From Arcobacter sp. F155 (GTDB lineage Bacteria; Campylobacterota; Campylobacteria; Campylobacterales; Arcobacteraceae), in the NCBI RefSeq assembly GCF_004116455.1, contig NZ_PDJU01000003.1:1-64000 (forward strand): a stretch of 64,000 bases of DNA, in the 5' to 3' direction. A program made the translations under genes and the position numbers. The notes beneath the pieces were generated by a model. It was not told where the DNA came from, did not search any database, and was given only the letters and a program-made list of their open reading frames with translations. Below are positions 8,855 to 16,645 of the stretch, one piece after another (position 1 is the first letter of the stretch; every line of letters starts with the position of its first letter).

Positions 8855-9730
8855 ATGAAAGAAATTGCAATTATTGGCTCAACTGCCTCAGGAAAAACTG
8901 GACTATCTTTAGAAATAGCACAACAAACAAACTCAATAATTTTATCCCTTGATTCTTTATCTGTTTACAAAGAGATTGATATCGCATCAGCTAAACCAAC
9001 AAAAGAAGAGAGAGGTGATATTATTCATTTTGGAATTGATGAAGTTTATCCAAATGAAAACTTTGATGTAACACAGTTTTTTGACTGCTACAAAAAAGCC
9101 AAAGATTTTGCAAAAGAAAACGACAAAAACCTTATTATCGTCGGAGGTACTGGTTTTTATTTAAAAGCTCTAGTTGAAGGACTTTCAACTGGTATTGAGC
9201 AAGATATTAAACTTGATATTCCACTAGATGAAGCCTATGAACTTTTATACTCATTAGATAAAGCTTATATGGAAAAAATTGCACAAAACGATAAGTATAG
9301 AATAGAAAAAGCTTACTCTATTTATAAACAATCAAATATGTCTCCAAGTGAATATTTTGAAAAGAACCCTAAAGTTCCCCTTGCAAAAGATTTAGAGATT
9401 TTTGAAATTGTTTGGGAAAGAGAAGATTTAAAAAAAAGAATAAACCTGCGAACTTCTTTGATGATGAAAGAAGGAATTATTGACGAAGTAATATATTTAG
9501 AAAAAAATTATAGAAGAGCTCCAAACTGTATGGCTTCAATTGGAATAGTAGAAACCTTAGATTTTTTAGATGGAAAACTTACAAAAAAAGAGCTTGAAGA
9601 GAAAATTTCTTTAAACACAGCAAAACTTGCAAAGCGTCAAAACACCTTCAATAAGGGACAGTTTAAAAATAAAACTTCAAATATTATAGAAAACTTAAAT
9701 TCAGATATCATTAAGTATTTTTCGCTATAA
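8855..9730 (+). CDS. miaA: tRNA dimethylallyltransferase MiaA
   Basis: 291 aa, close to the family length of about 300. P-loop GSTASGKT (8-15), the substrate motif DSLSVYKEIDIASAKPT (32-48) and GGTGFYLKAL (about 97-106) are all present. The enzyme transfers a dimethylallyl group to A37 of tRNAs reading UNN codons, the first step to ms2i6A. It heads a run of translation-related genes (rpmE, rsmI, rlmB). The rpmE -10 box overlaps its last codons. Confidence 0.96.
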   Translation: MKEIAIIGSTASGKTGLSLEIAQQTNSIILSLDSLSVYKEIDIASAKPTKEERGDIIHFGIDEVYPNENFDVTQFFDCYKKAKDFAKENDKNLIIVGGTGFYLKALVEGLSTGIEQDIKLDIPLDEAYELLYSLDKAYMEKIAQNDKYRIEKAYSIYKQSNMSPSEYFEKNPKVPLAKDLEIFEIVWEREDLKKRINLRTSLMMKEGIIDEVIYLEKNYRRAPNCMASIGIVETLDFLDGKLTKKELEEKISLNTAKLAKRQNTFNKGQFKNKTSNIIENLNSDIIKYFSL

Positions 9731-9731
9731 T
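9726..9731 (+). promoter_or_regulatory. Candidate -10 box for rpmE
   Basis: A perfect TATAAT overlaps the miaA stop codon. A start site near 9738 would leave a leader of about 75 nt before the rpmE GTG codon, just containing the hairpin at 9750-9798. Confidence 0.55.
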
Positions 9732-9749
9732 CCAATCTCAAATTCAGAG

Positions 9750-9798
9750 TTTGATAAAGGGCGACAAAGACTCGACCTTTTATTGAACATTTATCAAA
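9750..9798 (+). promoter_or_regulatory. Structured 5' leader of rpmE (candidate L31 autoregulatory element)
   Basis: A perfect 9-bp inverted repeat (TTTGATAAA at 9750-9758, TTTATCAAA at 9790-9798) encloses a second hairpin. The inner one pairs GGGCGA (9759-9764) with TCGACC (9772-9777) with one mismatch around a 7-nt loop CAAAGAC. The inner stem could grow by three AAA/TTT pairs at the expense of the outer one. The AAGGA ribosome site (9801-9805) follows directly. L31 leader elements are known in other phyla, and I infer rather than recognise this as one. Confidence 0.45.
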
Positions 9799-9813
9799 AT
9801 AAGGAAATTTGAA

Positions 9814-10014
9814 GTGAAAAAAGAAATTCACCCAGATTACAAAGATTGTACAGTAAGTTGTGCTTGTGGAAACACATTTGAAACTAAGTCAAACGTTGAG
9901 TCAATGAGAATTGACATTTGTTCTGCTTGTCACCCATTCTTCACTGGTGAGCAAAAAATTGTTGATGCTGCTGGTAGAGTAGAGAAATTCAAAGCTAAAT
10001 ACGCACAAAAATAA
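9814..10014 (+). CDS. rpmE: Ribosomal protein bL31, zinc-binding form
   Basis: 66 aa, the usual length. Starts with GTG at 9814 after AAGGA at a normal spacing; there is no ATG nearby. Cysteines 16, 18, 36 and 39 (CAC and CSAC contexts) make the zinc-binding C+ form of L31, as opposed to the zinc-free paralogue induced under zinc limitation. It sits in the large ribosomal subunit. The preceding leader may control its synthesis. Confidence 0.96.
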   Translation: MKKEIHPDYKDCTVSCACGNTFETKSNVESMRIDICSACHPFFTGEQKIVDAAGRVEKFKAKYAQK

Positions 10015-10027
10015 TTGTTGCTATAAA

Positions 10028-10843
10028 TTGCTTACTTTAGTTCCGACTCCAATAGGAAATCTTGATGATATCTCTAAAAGAGCTTTAACAGCTCTTTCGG
10101 AGGCGGAATTAATTTTTTGTGAAGATACAAGAGTCACAAAAAAACTTCTTCAACTTCTAAGTGAAAGAGAAAACTTAGAGTTTAACTACAAAGATTTAAA
10201 ATCTTTCCATTCACACAATGAAAATCAAGTTTTAAAAACCTTAACACCTGAAGATTTCAATAAAAATATTGTTTATGTTAGTGATGCTGGTATGCCTTGT
10301 GTTTCAGACCCAGGAGCTACACTAGTTCAATACTGTATTAACAATAATTTAGAATATGACGTACTTCCAGGAGCAAATGCAGTTTTAACAGCTTTTGCGA
10401 TGAGTGGTTTTTTAAATACCGAATTTACTTTTTTTGGTTTTTTAGCGCACAAAGGAAAAGAGCGAAGTGAAAAACTAACAAAGGTAATGCAAAGCCCTAT
10501 TTTATCAATTCTTTATGAGTCACCCCATAGACTTTTAAAGACTTTAGAAGAGATAAAAAATATAGATGAAAATAGAACTGTCTTTTTAGCAAAAGAGATA
10601 ACAAAACTTCATCAAAAAACTTACAAAGACTCTGCACTAAATATTTATGAAAAATTTACTAAAGAGAATATTAGAGGTGAATGGGTAATTGTTATTGAAC
10701 CTACTGAAACTGTGGGAGCAAGTCTTGATGTAAAAGATATTGAAAATCTTGATATTGCACCTAAAGTAAAAGCCAAACTTCTTGCAAAAATGACAGGAAA
10801 AACTGTAAAAGAGATTTATCAACAACTTTTAGATAAAATCTAG
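10028..10843 (+). CDS. rsmI: 16S rRNA 2'-O-methyltransferase RsmI
   Basis: 271 aa. The tetrapyrrole-methylase-like N-terminus VPTPIGNLDDIS, the SDAGMPCVSDPGA loop and LPGANAVLTA are diagnostic. It methylates the ribose of C1402 in 16S rRNA. The only start that keeps the conserved N-terminus is TTG at 10028, without a clear Shine-Dalgarno and only 13 bp after the rpmE stop, so translation may depend on coupling with rpmE. rlmB follows after 2 bp. Confidence 0.95.
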   Translation: MLTLVPTPIGNLDDISKRALTALSEAELIFCEDTRVTKKLLQLLSERENLEFNYKDLKSFHSHNENQVLKTLTPEDFNKNIVYVSDAGMPCVSDPGATLVQYCINNNLEYDVLPGANAVLTAFAMSGFLNTEFTFFGFLAHKGKERSEKLTKVMQSPILSILYESPHRLLKTLEEIKNIDENRTVFLAKEITKLHQKTYKDSALNIYEKFTKENIRGEWVIVIEPTETVGASLDVKDIENLDIAPKVKAKLLAKMTGKTVKEIYQQLLDKI

Positions 10844-10845
10844 CC

Positions 10846-11529
10846 ATGATTATATATGGCAAACAAGTAGTACTTTACGTACTAGATAAACACCCCGACC
10901 TTATTGAAGAGGTAATGTTCTCAAAAGAACTAGAACCAAAACTTTTTAAAAGATTTGCAAAACTTGATAAACAAATTATCAAGCTTGATAATAAAAAAGC
11001 ACAAAGTATGGCACGTGGAGGAAATCATCAAGGTTTCTTCTTAAGACTTAAAGATTTCCAAACAACTGGATTAAAAGAGATTAAAAACTCTAAGTTTATT
11101 GTAGTTCTTGATGGATTAACAGATGTAGGAAATATCGGAGCTATTTGTAGAACAGCTTATTCACTTGGTGTTGATGCAATTATTGCTTCAAATGTAAAAC
11201 AACTAAACTATGAAGGTATTGCACGAACTAGTAGCGGTGCTTTATTTGACATGCCATTTTGCCAAACACAAAATGTTTTAGATGTAGTAAATGAACTAAA
11301 ACAAAACAATTTTACTCTAATGGGTGCATCTATGGATGGAGAAAACCTAAAAGAGTTTAAAAATGAAAATGAAAAAACTGCCCTATTTTTAGGAAGTGAA
11401 GGTTTTGGACTTTCAAATAAAGTTGTTAAAAAACTTGACAATAAAGTTTCTATTGAAATGTCAAATAGTTTTGACTCCCTAAATGTTTCTGTTGCAGGTG
11501 GAATATTAATTTATAACTTAATGAAATAA
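10846..11529 (+). CDS. rlmB: TrmH/SpoU-family rRNA 2'-O-methyltransferase (RlmB type)
   Basis: 227 aa. An N-terminal substrate-binding part (1-75) is followed by the SPOUT catalytic domain with its three motifs: DGLTDVGNIGAICRTA, LFLGSEGFGLS and SNSFDSLNVSVAGGI. RlmB methylates G2251 in the 23S rRNA P loop. Related SpoU enzymes act on tRNA, so the exact target is family-level inference. It probably shares a transcript with rsmI (2-bp gap) and with the gene downstream (7-bp gap). Confidence 0.92.
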   Translation: MIIYGKQVVLYVLDKHPDLIEEVMFSKELEPKLFKRFAKLDKQIIKLDNKKAQSMARGGNHQGFFLRLKDFQTTGLKEIKNSKFIVVLDGLTDVGNIGAICRTAYSLGVDAIIASNVKQLNYEGIARTSSGALFDMPFCQTQNVLDVVNELKQNNFTLMGASMDGENLKEFKNENEKTALFLGSEGFGLSNKVVKKLDNKVSIEMSNSFDSLNVSVAGGILIYNLMK

Positions 11530-11536
11530 GAGAAAA

Positions 11537-12364
11537 GTGATGATAAAGAAACTATTACTAATTTTTACATGTGCTATTGTTTTAAATGCAAATAATCTTG
11601 ATGAAAAGATTATTCATCTAATTGGAAATCAAAAATATATTGAAAATAAGGGTTTAATTAACTACCTTTTTTCAAAACAAAATGATTTTTATGATGTAAA
11701 TGGAAATATAAAGTATGTTGATTTATTAAATAAACTTCAAGAAAATGGTTTACTTCACCTAGGTTTTGCAAAACCTGAAAACTTAACAATCACTTTTAAT
11801 ATAAACCATGACCCAATTAAGTCACTTAAAATAGTTTCTGATTCACTAAAATCTTTAGGATATTATCACTACTTCACAAAAAAACTTCTATATACACAAG
11901 AAGGTACACTAGAGTGGACAATAAACCTAAAAACGGAAGCCGCCATTGACCCTCTTATGTTATCAAAAGAGTTTGGAAAGCACAATTCAAAACCAACTGA
12001 TATCATAAAAGAGGGACAACTAACTTGGATATATGATGTAGATACATCCCTGTCAACGTTCAATGATGCAAAAGATTTAGTATCAGGTGAACAGATTGAT
12101 TTGAAAAAGCCACTTAGACCATACTTTTTAAAAGTTTCTAGTGCAAATAAAATATTAATAAAATCAAAGTTTGGTAATAGATGGTTTCCGCACATTGTTT
12201 TTTATGACAGACATTTAACAATTGTAGAAGTTATAAAAAAAGAACAAAGACATCAAAATTTAGAAGTGGAAGTACCACAATATACAAGATATATGAAAAT
12301 AGATGATCTTTTTACCCTTGCTAATATCAAGCGAGGATTAAGTGTAACAATTAAGGAGAAATAA
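11537..12364 (+). CDS. Conserved exported protein of unknown function
   Basis: 275 aa. A short signal peptide (MMIKKLLLIFTCAIVLNA) predicts export. The mature protein is mixed alpha/beta, with tryptophans and many lysines and no lipobox or cysteine cluster. I recognise no domain. It is embedded between rlmB and alaC with gaps of 7 and 3 bp, so it is co-transcribed with housekeeping genes. That argues for a constitutive envelope role rather than an accessory one. Whether an alternative start (ATG at 11540) is used does not change the signal peptide. Confidence 0.8.
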   Translation: MMIKKLLLIFTCAIVLNANNLDEKIIHLIGNQKYIENKGLINYLFSKQNDFYDVNGNIKYVDLLNKLQENGLLHLGFAKPENLTITFNINHDPIKSLKIVSDSLKSLGYYHYFTKKLLYTQEGTLEWTINLKTEAAIDPLMLSKEFGKHNSKPTDIIKEGQLTWIYDVDTSLSTFNDAKDLVSGEQIDLKKPLRPYFLKVSSANKILIKSKFGNRWFPHIVFYDRHLTIVEVIKKEQRHQNLEVEVPQYTRYMKIDDLFTLANIKRGLSVTIKEK

Positions 12365-12367
12365 AAA

Positions 12368-13576
12368 ATGTTTCCAGAGATAGAATTTGAAAGAATGAGA
12401 AGACTTCCAAACTACGTGTTTGCAGAGGTTAACAATATTAAAATGGAAGCAAGAAGAGCTGGTGAAGATATTATAGATTTTTCAATGGGTAATCCAGATG
12501 GCCCAGCTCCTCAGCATATAACAGATAAGTTAAAAGAAACAGCAGATAAACCAAAAAATCATGGTTACTCTGCAAGTGCTGGTATTTATAAATTAAGACT
12601 AGCTATTTGTAACTGGTATAAAAGAAAATATGGGGTTGATTATTTAGACCCAAATAAACATGCTTGTGCAACAATGGGAAGTAAAGAAGGTTATGTTCAC
12701 CTAGTTCAAGCAATTGTAAATGTTGGTGATGTTGCAGTTGTTCCAGATCCAACATATCCAATTCACTCTTATGCATTTATGTTAGCAGGTGCTGGTATCC
12801 ACAATTTTGAGTTACCATTTGGAAGAGACTTTAGAGTTGATGAAGAACTATTCTTTGAAAGATTACAAAAGACATTAAATGAATCAATTCCAAAAGTAAA
12901 ATATGTATTAGTTAACTTTCCACATAACCCAACTTGTGCAACAGTTAGACCAGAGTTTTACCAAAGATTAGTTGATTTAGCTAAGAAGGAGAGATTTTAT
13001 ATCATCTCTGATATTGCTTATGCAGATATCACATTTGATGGATATAAAACTCCATCTATTTTCCAAGCTGAAGGTGCACTTGACGTTGCTGTTGAGTCAT
13101 TTACTCTTTCTAAGTCGTACAATATGGCAGGATGGAGAGTTGGTTTCATGGTTGGAAATGAAAAATTAATTGGAGCTCTTAAAAGAATCAAATCTTGGCT
13201 TGACTATGGAATGTTTACTCCTATTCAAGTTGCAGCTACTGTTGCACTTGATGGTCCACAAGAGTGTGTAGCTGAACATATTGAAAAATATAGAAAAAGA
13301 AGAGATGTTATGGTTGAGGCATTTAAAGATGCAGGTTGGGATATGGATGTTCCTAATGCATCAATGTTTATCTGGGCAAAAATCCCAGAAAAAGCACAAC
13401 ATCTTGGAAGTATGGAGTTCTCTAAACAACTTTTAACTGAAGCAAAAGTAGCAGTAAGTCCAGGTATTGGATTTGGTCACTATGGTGATGGATATGTTAG
13501 AATAGCTTTAATTGAAAATGAAAAAAGAATTAGACAAGCTGCAAAAAATATAAAGAAATATTTAAATACGTTATAG
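12368..13576 (+). CDS. alaC: Alanine-type aminotransferase AlaC, PLP-dependent class I/II
   Basis: 402 aa. The protein follows Escherichia coli AlaC from end to end (RLPNYVF, IIDFSMGNPDG, HGYSASAGI, MGSKEG, FPHNPT, SKSYNMAGWRVGFMVGN). The PLP lysine is K249 in SKSYNMAG. AlaC transfers amino groups between alanine or glutamate and pyruvate or 2-oxoglutarate. Homologues are often mis-called LL-diaminopimelate or aspartate aminotransferase. It is followed 8 bp later by hom, so an amino-acid biosynthesis operon is likely. Confidence 0.92.
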   Translation: MFPEIEFERMRRLPNYVFAEVNNIKMEARRAGEDIIDFSMGNPDGPAPQHITDKLKETADKPKNHGYSASAGIYKLRLAICNWYKRKYGVDYLDPNKHACATMGSKEGYVHLVQAIVNVGDVAVVPDPTYPIHSYAFMLAGAGIHNFELPFGRDFRVDEELFFERLQKTLNESIPKVKYVLVNFPHNPTCATVRPEFYQRLVDLAKKERFYIISDIAYADITFDGYKTPSIFQAEGALDVAVESFTLSKSYNMAGWRVGFMVGNEKLIGALKRIKSWLDYGMFTPIQVAATVALDGPQECVAEHIEKYRKRRDVMVEAFKDAGWDMDVPNASMFIWAKIPEKAQHLGSMEFSKQLLTEAKVAVSPGIGFGHYGDGYVRIALIENEKRIRQAAKNIKKYLNTL

Positions 13577-13584
13577 GAAGAAGA

Positions 13585-14844
13585 ATGAAAATAGGTATAT
13601 TAGGTGTTGGAACAGTTGGTGCAAGTGTTGCAAATATACTAAAAGACAATAAAGATATCATAACTGCACGTGCAGGTGTTGAACTAGAACCAGTAGTTGG
13701 TTTAGTAAACAATCTAAATAAAGATAGAGATGTATCAATTAAACTAACAGATAATGTTGATGAAATCTTAAATGATGATTCAATTGATATTATTGTTGAG
13801 CTTATGGGTGGAGTTGAAAAGCCTTATGAAGTAATCAAAAAAGCTTTAGCAAAAGGTAAAGCAGTGGTTACTGCAAATAAAGCATTACTTGCTTATCACA
13901 GATATGAACTACAAGACTTAGCAGGTGATACTCCATTTGAATATGAAGCTGCTGTAGCTGGTGGTATTCCAATTATTAATGCACTAAGAGATGGATTAAC
14001 TGCAAACCATATTGAATCCATTAGAGGTATCATGAATGGTACTTGTAACTATATGCTAACAAAAATGATTGGTGAAGGTGTTGATTACGATACTATTCTT
14101 GCTGAATCGCAAGAGTTAGGATATGCAGAAGCTGACCCAACATTTGATGTTGGTGGTTTTGATGCTGCTCATAAACTTCTTATCTTAGGTTCAATTGCAT
14201 ATGGAATTGATGCAAAACCAGAAGATATTTTAATTGAAGGTATTCAAAATATTGCACCAGCAGATATTGAATTTGCAAATGAGTTTAACTACTCAATCAA
14301 ACTTTTAACAATCGCTAAAAAAGTTGGAACAAAAATTGAACTGAGAGTTCATCCTGTACTTATTCCAAACAATGAAATGATTGCAAAAGTTGATGGTGTA
14401 ATGAACGGTGTTTCTGTGATTGGTGATAAAGTTGGTGAAACTATGTATTATGGACCAGGAGCAGGTGGAGATGCAACTGCTTCAGCTGTAATTGCAAATA
14501 TTGTTGATATTGCAAGACGTGGAAAAGGTTCTCCAATGCTAGGATTTGAGTCTTCTCATGGAGAAAACTTAACATTAATGCCAAAAGATGAGATTCAAAC
14601 AAAATACTATCTAAGACTTAAAATTGAAGATAAAACAGGTGTTTTAGCTAAAGTTTCTAATATCTTTGCAGATAAAAATATTTCTGTAGAAAAAATGATT
14701 CAAAAGCCACTTGATAACTCTTGTGCTCACCTACTTCTTTCTACTCATACTTGTGTAGAAAAAGATATAAATGAAGCACTTAAAGCACTTGAAGATGCAA
14801 GTGTAGTAGCAGAAAAACCTGCTATGATTAGAATTGAGGATTAA
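13585..14844 (+). CDS. hom: Homoserine dehydrogenase
   Basis: 419 aa. It has an N-terminal Rossmann motif GVGTVGASVA (7-16), the catalytic-core sequences NKALLA, GGIPII and GIMNGTCNYML, and a C-terminal ACT domain (about 345-419, YYLRLKIEDKTGVLAKVS). It reduces aspartate semialdehyde to homoserine, on the way to threonine and methionine. The ACT domain usually mediates feedback control by threonine. The stop codon sits inside a 30-bp palindrome. Confidence 0.96.
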   Translation: MKIGILGVGTVGASVANILKDNKDIITARAGVELEPVVGLVNNLNKDRDVSIKLTDNVDEILNDDSIDIIVELMGGVEKPYEVIKKALAKGKAVVTANKALLAYHRYELQDLAGDTPFEYEAAVAGGIPIINALRDGLTANHIESIRGIMNGTCNYMLTKMIGEGVDYDTILAESQELGYAEADPTFDVGGFDAAHKLLILGSIAYGIDAKPEDILIEGIQNIAPADIEFANEFNYSIKLLTIAKKVGTKIELRVHPVLIPNNEMIAKVDGVMNGVSVIGDKVGETMYYGPGAGGDATASAVIANIVDIARRGKGSPMLGFESSHGENLTLMPKDEIQTKYYLRLKIEDKTGVLAKVSNIFADKNISVEKMIQKPLDNSCAHLLLSTHTCVEKDINEALKALEDASVVAEKPAMIRIED

Positions 14845-14857
14845 TCCTCAATTCTAA
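14828..14857 (+). terminator. Perfect palindrome over the hom stop codon, probable terminator
   Basis: Fifteen bases on each side of 14842/14843 are fully complementary, giving a stem of about 13 bp with a TTAA loop that contains the stop codon. The following CCTCTTT is only a weak U tract, so termination may be partial. It would separate alaC-hom from the MATE gene. Confidence 0.6.
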
Positions 14858-14913
14858 CCTCTTTAAAACTTATCTTCGATAATATGGCTTAAAATTATAT
14901 ATTAGGCTAAAAC

Positions 14914-16266
14914 TTGAAACAAAACTCACACTTAATTAATGATGATATTTCAACTCTTTTAAAACAAATTACTATTCCAGCAAGTACAGGTATGTTTTTT
15001 AATACTATGTACAATGTTGTAGATACTTTTTATGCTGGATTAATTTCAACCCAAGCTATCTCCGCACTTTCACTTTCGTTTATGATATTTTTTACAATAA
15101 TTGGGCTTGGTTACGGTTTTTCATCAGCAATTACAGCTTTAATAGGAAATGCAAGTGGAAGATCAAAAAGGTTTTTGGCTTCACTATATGCTCATAAGGG
15201 AATCTTCTTTATGCAGCTTGTAGCTCTTGTTTTAACTCTTGTTGGCTTTTTAATGTCTCCATATCTATTCACACTCTTAGGAGCTAGTGGAGCTTATATG
15301 GATATGGCTTTAGACTATATAAATATAATCCTAGCTGGAACAATCTTCTTTATGACAAACTTTGCATTAAATGCAATACTTGTTTCAAGGGGAGATACAA
15401 AATCATATAGAAATACTTTAATCTTTGGATTCTTTGCAAACTTAGTTTTAAACCCTTTATTTATATATGGATTTTTGTTTATTCCAGCTATGGGAATAAA
15501 AGGAATAGCTCTTTCCACAGTTTTAATACAACTAATAAATGCTCTTTATCTTCTTAAAAAAGTTATGGATACTAAACTTGTGCACTTTGAAAAAATAAAC
15601 TATTTTTTTCCCCACAAAAAAGTATATAAAGAGATGATAACACAAGGTATTCCTTCTTCAATGAATATGCTTATTATGTCTATAGGTTCACTTATTTTAA
15701 TGTACTTTGTATCTTTGTATGGAGTAAAAGCTGTTGCAGGATATGGAATAGGTTTTAGAGTTGAACAAATTATGCTTTTACCAGCACTTGGGCTTAGTTC
15801 TGCTGTATTATCATTAGTATCAAATAATTATGGAGCAAGAAAATATGATAGGGTTCAAGAAACAGTTAATAAAGCTTTAAAATATGGTTTTATAATAGCT
15901 ACTTTTGGAATAGTTTTTTTATATATCTTTGGAAAGATGATTGTTTCACAGTTTGATTCTGACCCAATTGTAATTGGCTTTGGATATGACTATCTAGTAG
16001 TTGAAGTACTAATTTTCTATGCTTATGTAGTTCTATTTATCTGTGTGTCAACTCTACAGGGAATTAAAAAACCTAAGATGATTTTATACATAGCTTTATA
16101 TCGACAAATCATAGCTAAATATGCTATTGCTTATGTTCTTGTGATTTGGCTAGCCTTGGAGTATATTTATCTTTGGATGGGTGTATTAGTTATGATTTAT
16201 TCTGCAGCAATCTTTGCATATATTTATACGCAAAGATTATTAAAATATAAACTTCCTATTAAATAG
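14914..16266 (+). CDS. MATE-family multidrug/cation antiporter
   Basis: 450 aa with twelve hydrophobic segments, the family norm. The N-terminus (LLKQITIPASTGMFFNTMYNVVDTFYAG) and the mirrored second half (ITQGIPSSMNMLIMSIGSLI) show the MATE inverted repeat. Members expel cationic drugs or dyes in exchange for Na+ or H+. The substrate cannot be read from sequence. The only start preserving the N-terminus is TTG at 14914. It converges with the DUF1641/SQR pair. Confidence 0.9.
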   Translation: MKQNSHLINDDISTLLKQITIPASTGMFFNTMYNVVDTFYAGLISTQAISALSLSFMIFFTIIGLGYGFSSAITALIGNASGRSKRFLASLYAHKGIFFMQLVALVLTLVGFLMSPYLFTLLGASGAYMDMALDYINIILAGTIFFMTNFALNAILVSRGDTKSYRNTLIFGFFANLVLNPLFIYGFLFIPAMGIKGIALSTVLIQLINALYLLKKVMDTKLVHFEKINYFFPHKKVYKEMITQGIPSSMNMLIMSIGSLILMYFVSLYGVKAVAGYGIGFRVEQIMLLPALGLSSAVLSLVSNNYGARKYDRVQETVNKALKYGFIIATFGIVFLYIFGKMIVSQFDSDPIVIGFGYDYLVVEVLIFYAYVVLFICVSTLQGIKKPKMILYIALYRQIIAKYAIAYVLVIWLALEYIYLWMGVLVMIYSAAIFAYIYTQRLLKYKLPIK

Positions 16267-16273
16267 AAAGTTT
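16249..16273. terminator. Weak hairpin at the MATE/DUF1641 convergent junction
   Basis: AAACTT-c-CTATT pairs with AATAG-a-AAGTTT (11 pairs with one mismatch) across the MATE stop codon. A bidirectional terminator is plausible from its position but no strong T run follows. Confidence 0.35.
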
Positions 16274-16283
16274 ATATTAATAG

Positions 16284-16637
16284 TTAAACTTGTTTTCCTA
16301 TCCCTTTTGTTAGATGAAGAACAAAGGCTAAACCTTTTCTTGTCTCTTCATCTTTTAATAACTTAAGTAATCCAAATAAAGACGGTACTTCATTTTTCTT
16401 CATTTCCCTATTTGCATATCTAACAGCATTTTCTGTAACAAATCCTGCAGTTGCCAAGTTATCAATTGTTCCTACCATCTTATCAACCATTGGAGCAGTT
16501 GTCATTTCAATATTATCTGAAACAACTGCTAATAAATCAATAATATTATCAATTCTTCCTGTTTGAACTAACATTGCAAACTTTTCTTCAAGCTCTTGCA
16601 TTTCTTTCGTTTTTAAAACTTCTACTTTTTCACTCAT
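16284..16637 (-). CDS. DUF1641 protein, partner of the SQR-like flavoprotein
   Basis: 117 aa from ATG at 16637, which has AGGAGA upstream. A longer reading to 16673 would overlap the preceding gene and lacks a ribosome site. The sequence is helical and soluble, with VDKMVGTIDNLATAGFVTENAVRYANREM in two pieces typical of DUF1641. DUF1641 proteins are commonly encoded beside NAD/FAD or sulfide:quinone oxidoreductases, and here the gene follows the SQR-like gene by 8 bp. Biochemical function is unknown. Confidence 0.82.
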   Translation of the reverse strand: MSEKVEVLKTKEMQELEEKFAMLVQTGRIDNIIDLLAVVSDNIEMTTAPMVDKMVGTIDNLATAGFVTENAVRYANREMKKNEVPSLFGLLKLLKDEETRKGLAFVLHLTKGIGKQV

Positions 16638-16645
16638 AATTTCTC

